This document shows positions 33,508 through 41,529 of a DNA stretch of 64,000 nt, piece by piece (position 1 is the first letter of the stretch; every line of letters begins with the position of its first letter). A program made the translations under genes and the position numbers. The stretch covers positions 62,001 to 126,000 of the forward strand of contig NZ_QLLY01000004.1 of NCBI RefSeq assembly GCF_003259365.1, given 5' to 3'. This DNA is from Streptomyces sp. PsTaAH-137 (lineage in GTDB: Bacteria > Actinomycetota > Actinomycetes > Streptomycetales > Streptomycetaceae). The notes under the pieces were generated by a model. It did no database searches. It was not told the DNA's origin and saw only the letters and a list, made by a program, of their open reading frames with translations.

Positions 33508-34950
33508 ATGCAGGTGGCAGAACAGGGCCGGGACATAGGGCTGGCGGACGCCGAGGCCCGGGCGGCGGCAGCCGAGGCGGAGGAGATCGTCGAGGAAGCC
33601 GCCGAGGAGCACGGCGACGTCCTCGGCCCGGTGCGCCCGGACGACCGGGTGGCGCACCTGCTGGAGCGGCTCGCCTCGGACTTCGTGCTCGACAACACCT
33701 ACCGCGAGCAGCACCTGAGCCTCACCGCCAGCGAGAACTACCCGAGCAGGCTGGTCCGGATGCTCGGCAGCGGGCTTCAGGGCGGCTTCTACGAGTTCGC
33801 CCCGCCGTACCCGTCCGAGGCGGGCGAGTGGGCCTTCCCGGACTCGGGGGCGAACGCGTCCCTGGTGGGAAAGCTGACCGGAATCGGGCGGCAGCTCTTC
33901 GAGGCGGCCACCTTCGACTGGCGGCCCAACGGCGGCTCCGTCGCCGAGCAGGCCGTACTTCTCGGCGCCTGCGGGCGGGGCGACGGCTTCGTGCACTTCG
34001 CGCACAAGGACGGCGGCCACTTCGCGCTGGAGTCGCTGGCCGCCGCGGCGGGCGTCAACACCTACCACCTGCCGATGGTCAACCGGACCCTGCTCATCGA
34101 TGTGGACCGGCTGGCCACCCTGTGCGCCGAACACCCGGAGATCAAGCTCGTCATCCTCGACCAGTCGTTCAAACTCCGCTGGCAGCCGCTGGCGCAGATC
34201 AGGGCCGCGCTGCCCGAGGGCGTCTTCCTCGCCTACGACGCGAGCCACGACGGCGCCCTGATCGCGGGCGGCGCGCTGCCGCAGCCGGCCCTGCTCGGCG
34301 CGGACGCGGTGCACGGCAACACGCACAAGACCATCGCCGGGCCGCAGAAGGCGTACATCGCCTTCCGGGACGCCGACCACCCGAAGCTCAGGGCGATCTC
34401 GGACTGGGTCTGCCCCCGGATGCAGAGCAACTCGCACGCCGAGCTGATCGCCCCCATGTACGTGGCCCTGTCCGAGATCGCCCTCTACGGCCACGACTAC
34501 GCGCGTCAGATCGTCGCCAACGCCACGGCGCTCGCACACGCCCTGCACGAGGAGGGGGTGCGGGTCTCCGGGGAGTCCTTCGGCTTCACCGAGACGCACC
34601 AGGTGCACATCGTCACGGGGTCGGCCGCCGACGCGCTGCGGCTGTCCCTGGGAGATCTCGCGCGCGCCGGCATCCGCACCACCAACATCGAGGTGCCGGG
34701 CGCCAACGGACTGCACGGCCTCCGGCTCGGCGTCCAGGCGATGACCCGGCGCGGGATGCGCGAGGCGGAGATGCGGGAGGTGGCCCGGCTGGTGGCGAAG
34801 GTGGTGCTGCGCCGGGCGGAGCCCGCGGCGGTGCGCGCCGAGGTCGCCGATCTGCTCCGGCACCACCCCCTGGACCGGCTCGCCTACTCCTTCGACGCCC
34901 ACGTGGACTCGCCGGCCGCGGCCCGGCTCCTCGGGGAGGTGTTCCGGTGA
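33508..34950 (+). CDS. SHMT-like PLP enzyme, putative beta-hydroxy amino acid synthase or transaldolase
   Basis: Product of 480 residues, start ATG 33508 after CCGGGGGG. It has the serine hydroxymethyltransferase fold: LTASENYPS (73-81), YDASHDGALIAGG with Asp244, PLP lysine Lys274 in GNTHKTIAGPQ (SHMT consensus THKTLxGPRGG), and carboxylate-binding Arg in GLRLGVQAMTRRGM. The SHMT tyrosine-rich loop, usually YAEGYPGKRYYGG, is replaced by GGFYEFAPPYPSEAGEWAF, and a 40-residue Ala/Glu-rich N-terminal extension is added. A housekeeping GlyA is not expected here. The gene overlaps the class II aldolase gene by 4 bases (GTGA). Together with the deacylase and exporter downstream it suggests joining glycine or threonine to an aldehyde; substrate unknown. 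Confidence 0.82.
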   Translation: MQVAEQGRDIGLADAEARAAAAEAEEIVEEAAEEHGDVLGPVRPDDRVAHLLERLASDFVLDNTYREQHLSLTASENYPSRLVRMLGSGLQGGFYEFAPPYPSEAGEWAFPDSGANASLVGKLTGIGRQLFEAATFDWRPNGGSVAEQAVLLGACGRGDGFVHFAHKDGGHFALESLAAAAGVNTYHLPMVNRTLLIDVDRLATLCAEHPEIKLVILDQSFKLRWQPLAQIRAALPEGVFLAYDASHDGALIAGGALPQPALLGADAVHGNTHKTIAGPQKAYIAFRDADHPKLRAISDWVCPRMQSNSHAELIAPMYVALSEIALYGHDYARQIVANATALAHALHEEGVRVSGESFGFTETHQVHIVTGSAADALRLSLGDLARAGIRTTNIEVPGANGLHGLRLGVQAMTRRGMREAEMREVARLVAKVVLRRAEPAAVRAEVADLLRHHPLDRLAYSFDAHVDSPAAARLLGEVFR

Positions 34951-36815
34951 GCAGCGCTCCCCCGGCGGACGTCTCCGCCCCGCCTCCGCCGCCCCTGCCT
35001 CCCGGCGTTCGGGCCGTCGTCACCGGGCGGCGCCGCGCCGACGCCCCGCACGCCGTGATCGGCGCGGAGGTCTGGCACACCCACTGGGCCCGAGCACTGC
35101 TCGAACGGCTCGGCCTGCGGACCGTGATCGCCGACGAGCGGCTGTCGTGCGAACGGGTGCTCGACACACTCGCCGCCCAGTCGGTGGCGTTCGTGTGCGA
35201 GGAACTGCCGGTCAGCGGCCTGGCCGCGATGGCATGGGCGGCGCGCCGCACCGAGGCGCTGCGCCGCGACGACCCGCTGCTCGGCGTGGTCTTCATGGTC
35301 GAGGACCGCCGGGCCCTGGACCCCCGCGCCCTCGGTCCGCTGGTGCGGACCTTGTCGCCCGGCGACACCGACCTGCCCGACTTCCTCGCCGAGGTCCAGC
35401 GCGTACGGCACGAGTGCCACTGGGAACTGCGCAACAGCCGTCCCGGCATCCCGCGGGCCGACCGTCCGGCGGCCGTGCCCGCCCGATGGGCCGGGACGAT
35501 GCCGAACTTCAACGTGAAGCACCCGTCCATGCTGCTGCCGTACGCGCTGTTGTCGGCGCGCACCGGGCGCGAGGTGTACTGCGAGATCTCACCGCAGGAG
35601 GCCCTGCTGTTCCTCGCGGACAGCGCGGGCCGGGGGCCCGCCCGGGCCGTCGCCGAGGTCTTCCACACGCTGCGCCAGGACGTCGACCGGCTCAACACCG
35701 TCGTCGGGTCCCGGTTGTCGCTGCACCTCGACCACGCGGACGACTACGAGGTGATCCAGGCCGCCTGCGAGGCCGGATTCGACTCGGTGATGGTCGACGG
35801 ATCCGGCCGTACGCTCCATCAGAACGTGCTGTTCACCAACGCCGCCACCGAACTGGCGCGGCGCTACGGCGTCCTGGTCGAGGGCGAGATCGGCTCCATC
35901 GACGGGGCCGGGCTGCGCAAGTGGAACAAGACGACCACGAGCGACTTCACCCGGTTCGTCGAGAACACCGATCTCGATCTCGTCGGGGCGCACGTGGGCC
36001 AGTTCCACAGCTTCGACTACGGCTTCGCGGCCACCCGCCGTTCGCTGGCGGACGTCGGCCTGCTCGACGACCGGGCCACCGGAGACGACCTGCACGCCTT
36101 CGCCGAGGCCTGCGCGCGCGTGGAGAAGGGTCTCGACGACGCCGGGCTGCCCGGGTACTCGGCCGAGCACCGGCTGGTGGCCGCCCTCGCCCGCCGGGCC
36201 GCGGCGGACGGCGCCGGGCGGGACGGCGGACCGCGGCTCGACGCCGTGTTCCGGGAGGCGCGGGCCCATGTCCCGGTGTTCCAGCGGCCGTTGATCGACC
36301 TCCTGGAGAAGGAGTGGCTGGAGCGACGGCTGGCCAAGACCCGGCGCAAGACCGGGCTGTGGGACGAGGTCTTCGCCACCGAACCGGCGCGCGAGCACCG
36401 GTACGCGGCGATCGACCACGGGCTCGTCCAGGCCCTCACCGCCACACTGGCGGGCACCGGCCGGGCTCTCGTCGTGCACGGCGGCACCTCGCTCTCGCGG
36501 GTCGACCTCGCGGCGCTTTCGGCGCACGGGGTCGCCCGCGTGAACTTCGGCAGCGGCGTCTACACCGACTACCTGGAGGCGCTCTGCGCCCATCTGCCGG
36601 TGGATCTCGGCACGGACGCCATCTCCCCTACGGGTGACGGCACTTGGAAGCACTTACGGCGGATGTCGTACCTTGCGGAGGCGACGCGGGACTGGCGGTC
36701 CTGGACCCAGGTGCCGCCGTCCTTCGTGGACACCTTCGTCAGCCGGCTGGAGCGGCGCTACGCGGCCCCGCTCCGCGACCGTACGTCCCGAGAGGCCCTG
36801 GGAGGCCGCAGTTGA
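34947..36815 (+). CDS. Large divergent class II (zinc) aldolase
   Basis: GTG start 34947 with GGGGAGG upstream; 622 residues, nearly twice the usual 280-345. The class II fructose-bisphosphate aldolase fold begins at NFNVKHPSMLLPYALL (187-202). Catalytic and metal residues fit: LHLDHADD with Asp262 and His263, VEGEIG (311-316), GAHVGQFH with His349, and VVHGGTSL with His511, followed by ARVNFGSGVYTDYLEAL. Residues 1-180 form an unidentified N-terminal domain (AVIGAEVWHTHWARALLERLGLRTVIADERLS), and about 130 residues are inserted between His349 and His511. Class II aldolases split ketose phosphates to DHAP plus an aldehyde; it may supply the aldehyde used by the SHMT-like enzyme. Confidence 0.78.
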   Translation: MSSAPPADVSAPPPPPLPPGVRAVVTGRRRADAPHAVIGAEVWHTHWARALLERLGLRTVIADERLSCERVLDTLAAQSVAFVCEELPVSGLAAMAWAARRTEALRRDDPLLGVVFMVEDRRALDPRALGPLVRTLSPGDTDLPDFLAEVQRVRHECHWELRNSRPGIPRADRPAAVPARWAGTMPNFNVKHPSMLLPYALLSARTGREVYCEISPQEALLFLADSAGRGPARAVAEVFHTLRQDVDRLNTVVGSRLSLHLDHADDYEVIQAACEAGFDSVMVDGSGRTLHQNVLFTNAATELARRYGVLVEGEIGSIDGAGLRKWNKTTTSDFTRFVENTDLDLVGAHVGQFHSFDYGFAATRRSLADVGLLDDRATGDDLHAFAEACARVEKGLDDAGLPGYSAEHRLVAALARRAAADGAGRDGGPRLDAVFREARAHVPVFQRPLIDLLEKEWLERRLAKTRRKTGLWDEVFATEPAREHRYAAIDHGLVQALTATLAGTGRALVVHGGTSLSRVDLAALSAHGVARVNFGSGVYTDYLEALCAHLPVDLGTDAISPTGDGTWKHLRRMSYLAEATRDWRSWTQVPPSFVDTFVSRLERRYAAPLRDRTSREALGGRS

Positions 36816-37306
36816 GTCCGTTCGAGCAGATCGTCGACCTCCTCACCCGCCAGGGCGCCCGGTTCCGCGTGGTGGAGCACCCGCCCGAAGGCCGCTCCGA
36901 AGAGGTCTCGGAGGTGCGCGGCACCCAGGTGTCCCAGGGTGCCAAGGCCCTCGTGTGCCGGGTGAAGGGCATCGAGTCGCCCGCGGTCCTCGCGGTGCTG
37001 GCGGGCGACCGGCGCGCGGACCTGAAGAAGGTCGTGGCCGCGGTCGAGGGCCGCAAGGGCGGTTTCGCCCCCTCGGACCTGGCCGAGCAGCTCACCGGCT
37101 GCGTGGTCGGCGCCATCCCTCCGCTGTCGCTCTCCGGCGACCTGCCGGTCGTCGCGGACGCGGAGTTCCTCGCGGCGCACGAGGAGATCGCGTTCAACGC
37201 GGGGCGGCTGGACCGGTCGGTGGTGATGGCCACCGAGGACTACGTACGGATCGTGGCGCCCGCGGTGGCATCCATCGCGGCACCGGTCCAAGCCGTCGCG
37301 GAGTAG
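36812..37306 (+). CDS. YbaK/EbsC-type aminoacyl-tRNA deacylase
   Basis: TTG start at 36812 overlapping the previous stop (TTGA), with GGGAGG 6-12 bases upstream; 164 residues. INS/YbaK fold features: GAKALVCRVKG with the conserved lysine, VLAGDRRADLKKVVAAVEGRK, LTGCVVGAIPPLSLSGDLPVVAD (GxxPP motif), and IAFNAGRLDRSVVMATEDYVRI. Such stand-alone proteins hydrolyse mischarged aminoacyl-tRNAs (Cys-tRNAPro, Ala-tRNAPro and others). Cotranslation with two amino acid-forming enzymes suggests it clears tRNA charged with the product of this operon, like FthB for fluorothreonine in S. cattleya, which as I recall has a different editing fold. Confidence 0.87.
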   Translation: MSPFEQIVDLLTRQGARFRVVEHPPEGRSEEVSEVRGTQVSQGAKALVCRVKGIESPAVLAVLAGDRRADLKKVVAAVEGRKGGFAPSDLAEQLTGCVVGAIPPLSLSGDLPVVADAEFLAAHEEIAFNAGRLDRSVVMATEDYVRIVAPAVASIAAPVQAVAE

Positions 37307-37356
37307 GGACCGGACAGAACGAGGGCCGGCACAGAACAAGGACCGGTACGCAGAAC
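37307..37356 (+). repeat. Three imperfect tandem repeats between deacylase and exporter genes
   Basis: The core RGRCCGG-ACAGAAC recurs three times at 37307-37320, 37321-37337 and 37338-37356 (last copy GACCGGTACGCAGAAC). They fill the 73-bp spacer before the EamA gene, whose Shine-Dalgarno (GGGGAGGGGG) follows. They may be slipped-strand duplications or a leader element. Confidence 0.5.
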
Positions 37357-37379
37357 TCACAAGGGGAGGGGGCGTCGGC

Positions 37380-38339
37380 GTGCGCGTGCGCATCGGGGCT
37401 CAGTTCGTCGCGCTGGCCTGCGCGTGGGGTTCGAGCTTTCTGTTCATCAAGGTCGGGCTCGAAGGACTGACGCCCGCTCAGGTGGTGTGGTCCCGGCTGG
37501 TGCTGGGCGCGCTGGCGCTCTGCGTCGTCATGGCGGTGACCCGCGCCGCGGTTCCCCGGGATCCCCGGCTCTGGCTGCGGCTCTCCGTGGTGTCCGTCCT
37601 GCTGTGCGTCGTGCCGTTCCTGCTCTTCTCCTGGGCCGAACAGCGACTCGACTCCGGCATGGCGAGCATCCTCAACGCCACCACTCCCCTGCTGACCCTC
37701 GCGGTCGGCGCGGTCGCTCTGGCGGACGAGCGGCTCGGCCGGCGCCGCACGGCGGGCCTGTTCGCCGGGTTCGCCGGGGTCCTGGTGCTGATCGGCCCGA
37801 GCGGTCTGGGGGACGGCGGCCGACTCTTGGCCGGGCTCGCCTGCCTGGGCGCCACTTCCTGCTACGGCGTCGCCTTCGTCTACCTGCGCCGGTTCGTCAC
37901 ACCGCTCGGGCTTCCGGCGGTGAGCGTCGCCTTCGTGCAGGTGACCATCGGCGCGGCCGTCATGCTGGTGGCGACGCCCTGGGTGGCGCGGCCGATGCCC
38001 CGGATCGACGTGCCGATCGCCCTCTCCATGCTGGCCCTGGGCGCCCTCAGCACCGGCCTTGCCTACCTGTGGAACAACAACATCGTCCAGGCGTGGGGCG
38101 CGGTGAACGCCTCCGCGGTCACCTATCTGACCCCGGTCGTCGGCGTCACGGCGGGCATCCTGCTCCTGGACGAACAGCTCGCGTGGAACCAGCCGCTGGG
38201 AGCGGCGCTGGTCATCGCGGGAATCGTGACGGCGCACGGCACTCCGGTCCGGGGGCGGCGGGCGGCGGTCGCGGACCGAGTGATCGAGGACCGGGCGACC
38301 GAGGACCGGGCGACCGAGGTCAGGTCGCCGACGACGTAG
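37380..38339 (+). CDS. EamA/DMT-family exporter
   Basis: GTG start at 37380 after AAGGGGAGGGGG; 319 residues. Two EamA repeats give ten membrane helices, with WGSSFLFIKVGLEGLTPAQVVWSRLVLGAL and LSTGLAYLWNNNIVQAWGAVNASAVTYLTPVVGVTAGILLLDEQL typical of the drug/metabolite transporter superfamily that exports amino acids and small metabolites. The C-terminus has a short repeated tail (VIEDRATEDRATEV). It is the last gene of the SHMT-like operon and is the likely exporter of its product, parallel to FthC in S. cattleya as I recall. Substrate not provable from sequence. Confidence 0.88.
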   Translation: MRVRIGAQFVALACAWGSSFLFIKVGLEGLTPAQVVWSRLVLGALALCVVMAVTRAAVPRDPRLWLRLSVVSVLLCVVPFLLFSWAEQRLDSGMASILNATTPLLTLAVGAVALADERLGRRRTAGLFAGFAGVLVLIGPSGLGDGGRLLAGLACLGATSCYGVAFVYLRRFVTPLGLPAVSVAFVQVTIGAAVMLVATPWVARPMPRIDVPIALSMLALGALSTGLAYLWNNNIVQAWGAVNASAVTYLTPVVGVTAGILLLDEQLAWNQPLGAALVIAGIVTAHGTPVRGRRAAVADRVIEDRATEDRATEVRSPTT

Positions 38340-38374
38340 GCCGCTCGCGTCCCGGGGGGCCGGGTCGGTGGCTC

Positions 38375-40417
38375 TCAGGGGTTGCCGTCGGCCGGCCCGG
38401 CCGGGGAAGGGGCGTGCCCGCCGAGTGCCTCGTCGACGGCGGCCAGGTGGCGGGCGACCGGGCCGAAGGAGACCAGGCCGCTGCCCGCCCCGGCGAACTC
38501 GCCCTCGGCGGACGCGAGTTCGTCCCGGGCGCGGCGCAGCACCGGCAGATGTCCCACGGAGGCGGCGGCACGGGCGAGTACGCACCACAGGGCCTCCTGG
38601 AGGAGGTCGTGCGGCGGCCGGGGCACCGTCGACAGGGCCCGGCGCGCTTCGTCGGCCGCGCCGGAGGCGGCCAGCAGAAGGGGTTCGAGCCAGGGTCCGT
38701 ACGGACCCTGGTCCACGCCCGCGAAGTCATCAGGATCCGGCAGGGCGTCGCCCCGCATGACCGGAACCAGCGCGACGAGGGCAGCGGCTCCCCGGGTGAG
38801 CCCGGGCATGCCACAGTCGGCGGTCTCCGCCAGGACACGCGCGTACGGGGATCGGGCGGCGGGCCGGCCGTCGGTCTCGCAGATGCGCAGCGCCCGGTAC
38901 CAGGCGGTGAACACCGCGGCGAGCGGCCGTTCGTTGCGGTGCGCGAGCCGGTCGATCTCCTCGGCCTCGGCGTCCCCCTGCGCGAAGTCGCCGAGCCCGG
39001 CGAGCGCCTGGAGGCGGATGATGCGGCCCAGCACCTCGTGCCCGGCGAGCTGGTGGCCGACGGCGAGCCGGGTCAGTTCGGTGCCGAGGGCTTCGCGGCG
39101 GGCGGCCGATCCGCAGGCGGCGTACGCCTGCATGAAGGCGCCGTTGAGGGCGAACGCCAGGAGCGTGGGGTCGCCCAGGCCCCGGGCGAGCCGGACGGCC
39201 TCCTCGGCGGCGCGTTCGGCGCGCAGCCGCCACGGTTCGACGACGGGGGCGTCGGCCGCGCGGGGCAGCGGCGCGTCGGCGGCGGCGTCGCCCCGGGACT
39301 CGACGGCCACGACGGACAGCAGCCTGGCGCGCAGCGCGGGCGGGCCGTCCGGGCCGAGCCGGGCGGCGGCGCGGGCGGCGGCCCGGGACAGTTCACCGGC
39401 GCCGTCCGGGTCGTCGGCGCGGGTCCACACCGCCGGGACGTCGTAGGAGCCGATGATCCGGGCGGCCAGGTCCGGGTCGCCGGTCGTCTCGGCCGCCGCG
39501 ACCAGGTCACGCCGGTGCCGGTGCGCCTCCTCCAGGCCGTCGGGTCCGGTCACCGCGAGGTCCCGGAGCAGTCCGGCGGTGGCGTGCAGCCGGGCCCGCG
39601 AGCGGGCGGGCACCGAGCGGTCCCAGGACGCCGCCGCCCGGTCCCAGACGCTGTCGGCAGCGCCCGCCGGTTCGGGGTCCGCCCGACCGCCGAGCATGCG
39701 GGCCTCCGCGCGGGCCAGGGCGCCGCCGGAGCCACGGGCGAGGGCGCCGCGGGCCTGGTCGAGCGTCTCCAGGGCCTCGCCGCGCCGCCCCGCGCGGTCG
39801 AGCGCCGTGGCCAGCAGCACCCAGCCGTCCTCGCGGCCGGGGTGCGCGGCGACATGGGCCCGCAGATCGGCCACCGCGTCCCGGGCGGCGCCGGTCGCCA
39901 GCAGCGCGTCGGCCCGCCGCTCGACCGCGTCGAGGCGCAGCGCCTCCAGGCGGGCCCGTTCGGCGGCGGCCCACGCGGCGTCGGGGAAGTCGGCCAGCAC
40001 GGGCCCGCGCCAGCGGGCGAGCGCCTCGTCCCAGAGCCGGACGGCGGCGTGGGGCGCGGCCTCGGCGGCCCGCGCGGCGGTGTCCTCGAACCGCCAGGCG
40101 TCCACCGCCTCGCGCCCGGCCCGCAGGGCGTACCCGGGTCCTTCGGTGACGAGCAGACGGGACGGCTCCCGGGGCGGCCGCCCGGGTTCCAGAGCCCGGC
40201 GCAGCGCCGCGACGAACGTACGGACCGCACCCACGCCACCCGCCGGAGGCCCGCCCTCCCACAGATCCGCCACCAGCCGCCCCACCGGCACCACCCGGCC
40301 CCGGGCGATCAGCAGCCGTCCGAGCACCTCGCGGTGGCGGGGCGCGCCGAGCGGGAGGGCGGAGCCGTCGGCGTCCCAGACGGCCACCGGCCCCAGCAGT
40401 CCGAACTCCACGCCCAC
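38375..40417 (-). CDS. BTAD/SARP-type transcriptional regulator
   Basis: GTG start 40417 with AAAGGAC upstream; 680 residues. An N-terminal winged-helix DNA-binding domain (EFGLLGPVAVWDADGSALPLGAPRHREVLGRLLIARGRVVPVGRLVADLWEGG) is followed by a bacterial transcriptional activation domain (about 100-245, including DGWVLLATALDRAGRRGEALETLDQARGAL) and a long helical, TPR-like region. No NB-ARC P-loop is visible, unlike AfsR. SARP proteins activate secondary metabolite clusters, so a role for the adjacent SHMT-like operon, which ends 36 bases away convergently, is plausible but unproven. Three 18-bp tandem repeats lie just upstream. Confidence 0.87.
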   Translation of the reverse strand: MGVEFGLLGPVAVWDADGSALPLGAPRHREVLGRLLIARGRVVPVGRLVADLWEGGPPAGGVGAVRTFVAALRRALEPGRPPREPSRLLVTEGPGYALRAGREAVDAWRFEDTAARAAEAAPHAAVRLWDEALARWRGPVLADFPDAAWAAAERARLEALRLDAVERRADALLATGAARDAVADLRAHVAAHPGREDGWVLLATALDRAGRRGEALETLDQARGALARGSGGALARAEARMLGGRADPEPAGAADSVWDRAAASWDRSVPARSRARLHATAGLLRDLAVTGPDGLEEAHRHRRDLVAAAETTGDPDLAARIIGSYDVPAVWTRADDPDGAGELSRAAARAAARLGPDGPPALRARLLSVVAVESRGDAAADAPLPRAADAPVVEPWRLRAERAAEEAVRLARGLGDPTLLAFALNGAFMQAYAACGSAARREALGTELTRLAVGHQLAGHEVLGRIIRLQALAGLGDFAQGDAEAEEIDRLAHRNERPLAAVFTAWYRALRICETDGRPAARSPYARVLAETADCGMPGLTRGAAALVALVPVMRGDALPDPDDFAGVDQGPYGPWLEPLLLAASGAADEARRALSTVPRPPHDLLQEALWCVLARAAASVGHLPVLRRARDELASAEGEFAGAGSGLVSFGPVARHLAAVDEALGGHAPSPAGPADGNP

Positions 40418-40429
40418 GCCCGGGTCCTT

Positions 40430-40483
40430 TCGCGGGTGTCCCGCATCTCGCGGCTACCCCGCACTTCGCGGGTGCCCCGCGTC
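40430..40483 (-). repeat. Three 18-bp tandem repeats upstream of the SARP gene
   Basis: Exact 18-bp period: TCGCGGGTGTCCCGCATC (40430-40447), TCGCGGCTACCCCGCACT (40448-40465), TCGCGGGTGCCCCGCGTC (40466-40483). Each unit is itself a partial inverted repeat. They lie 13-66 bases before the SARP start, within the 187-bp divergent promoter region, so could be operators or a regulatory RNA element. Confidence 0.65.
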
Positions 40484-40604
40484 CACGCACTCATCGATCG
40501 CTGATCCGGGGCCCACAGGCTGGGTGCACGACGCGGAACGCCGAGACGGCGGGCCCGAGCTTTCCACTCTGCCACGAGAACAGACACGAACCACTGGAGC
40601 CACG

Positions 40605-41492
40605 ATGACCACGACAACCCCGAGCATCCCCGGTTTCACCGAGCACCGCGTACGCGTCGACGACGGCGTCACCCTGAACGCCGCCGTCGGCGGGACGGGA
40701 GCCCCGGTCGTCCTGCTGCACGGCTTTCCGCAGACCCACCTGATGTGGCGGCACGTCGCCGCCGACCTCGCCGCCGACCACACCGTCATCTGCCCCGACC
40801 TGCGCGGCTACGGCGCCAGCGACAAGCCCGCCGAGACCGGCCCCGACGTCTACTCCAAGCGGACCATGGGCCGTGACGTCGTACGCCTCGCCGCCGAACT
40901 GGGACACGACCGGTTCACCCTGGCCGGTCACGACCGCGGCGCCCTGGTCGCCTTCCGCGCCGCCATGGACCACCCGGACACCGTCTCCGGCGCCCTGTTC
41001 CTGGACGTCCTGCCGACCCTCGACATGTGGGACGCCCTGCACGGGGTCTCCGCCGCGGTCGGCTTCCACCTCTACCTGATGGCCCAGGCCCCCGGCCTGC
41101 CCGAGGAGATGATCCAGGCGGCCGCCGACCCGTTCTTCGCCTACTTCCTGAACGCCTGGACCAAGGACCCGGAGGCGCTCCCCGCCGACGTACGGGCCCA
41201 TTACCTCGCGGCGTCCGCGGCGGCCGTGCCGTCGATCGTCGCCGACTACCGCGCCTCGGCCGGCGTGGACGTGGACCACGACACCGCCGACAAGGAGGCG
41301 GGCAACCAGCTGGCCATGCCGGTGACCGTCCTTCAGCAGGACTGGGGCGCCGCCCTCGGCTACCACGCGCAGGGCCTGTGGAGCGCCTGGAGCGACGACC
41401 TGGAGCACCGCACGGTGTCCTGCGGCCACTTCATGGCCGAGGAGGACCCCGCACTGATCGCCGCCGAGATCCGGGCGCTCGCCGCCCGCTGA
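40605..41492 (+). CDS. Alpha/beta hydrolase of the haloacetate dehalogenase/epoxide hydrolase group
   Basis: ATG at 40605 after CTGGAG; 295 residues. The oxyanion loop is HGFPQTHLMWR, the nucleophile Asp lies in LAGHDRGALVAFRAAMDHP, and the catalytic His lies in SCGHFMAEEDP. Overall it resembles fluoroacetate dehalogenases (VLPTLDMWD, DYRAS, AGNQLAMPV). However, from memory of that family, the second carboxylate-binding Arg is Leu here (HDRGAL) and the halide-pocket Trp after His is replaced (FHLYL), so an epoxide or ester hydrolase is more likely. It is divergent from the SARP gene and followed by a convergent TetR gene. Confidence 0.85.
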   Translation: MTTTTPSIPGFTEHRVRVDDGVTLNAAVGGTGAPVVLLHGFPQTHLMWRHVAADLAADHTVICPDLRGYGASDKPAETGPDVYSKRTMGRDVVRLAAELGHDRFTLAGHDRGALVAFRAAMDHPDTVSGALFLDVLPTLDMWDALHGVSAAVGFHLYLMAQAPGLPEEMIQAAADPFFAYFLNAWTKDPEALPADVRAHYLAASAAAVPSIVADYRASAGVDVDHDTADKEAGNQLAMPVTVLQQDWGAALGYHAQGLWSAWSDDLEHRTVSCGHFMAEEDPALIAAEIRALAAR

Positions 41493-41529
41493 CCGACTCC
41501 CGCGATCGGCTCCCGCCGGGTACGCCGCC

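Noticed and set aside
33222..34946. Possible fusion of an upstream frame with the class II aldolase gene (1197 codons in total)
   Set aside because: The part before 34947 is a shadow of the SHMT-like gene; GTG 34947 has GGGGAGG and overlaps the previous stop by 4 bases.
33508..38339. Assignment of the operon to 4-fluorothreonine synthesis
   Set aside because: No fluorinase or other fluorine gene is seen in the window, and the PLP protein and deacylase differ from the S. cattleya ones; only the logic is similar.
37424..40504. 1026-codon plus-strand frame antisense to the SARP gene
   Set aside because: Composition is typical of an antisense shadow, and the SARP domains are on the other strand.
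40605..41492. Fluoroacetate dehalogenase
   Set aside because: The second carboxylate-binding Arg and the halide-site Trp appear to be replaced, so the specific name is not supported.
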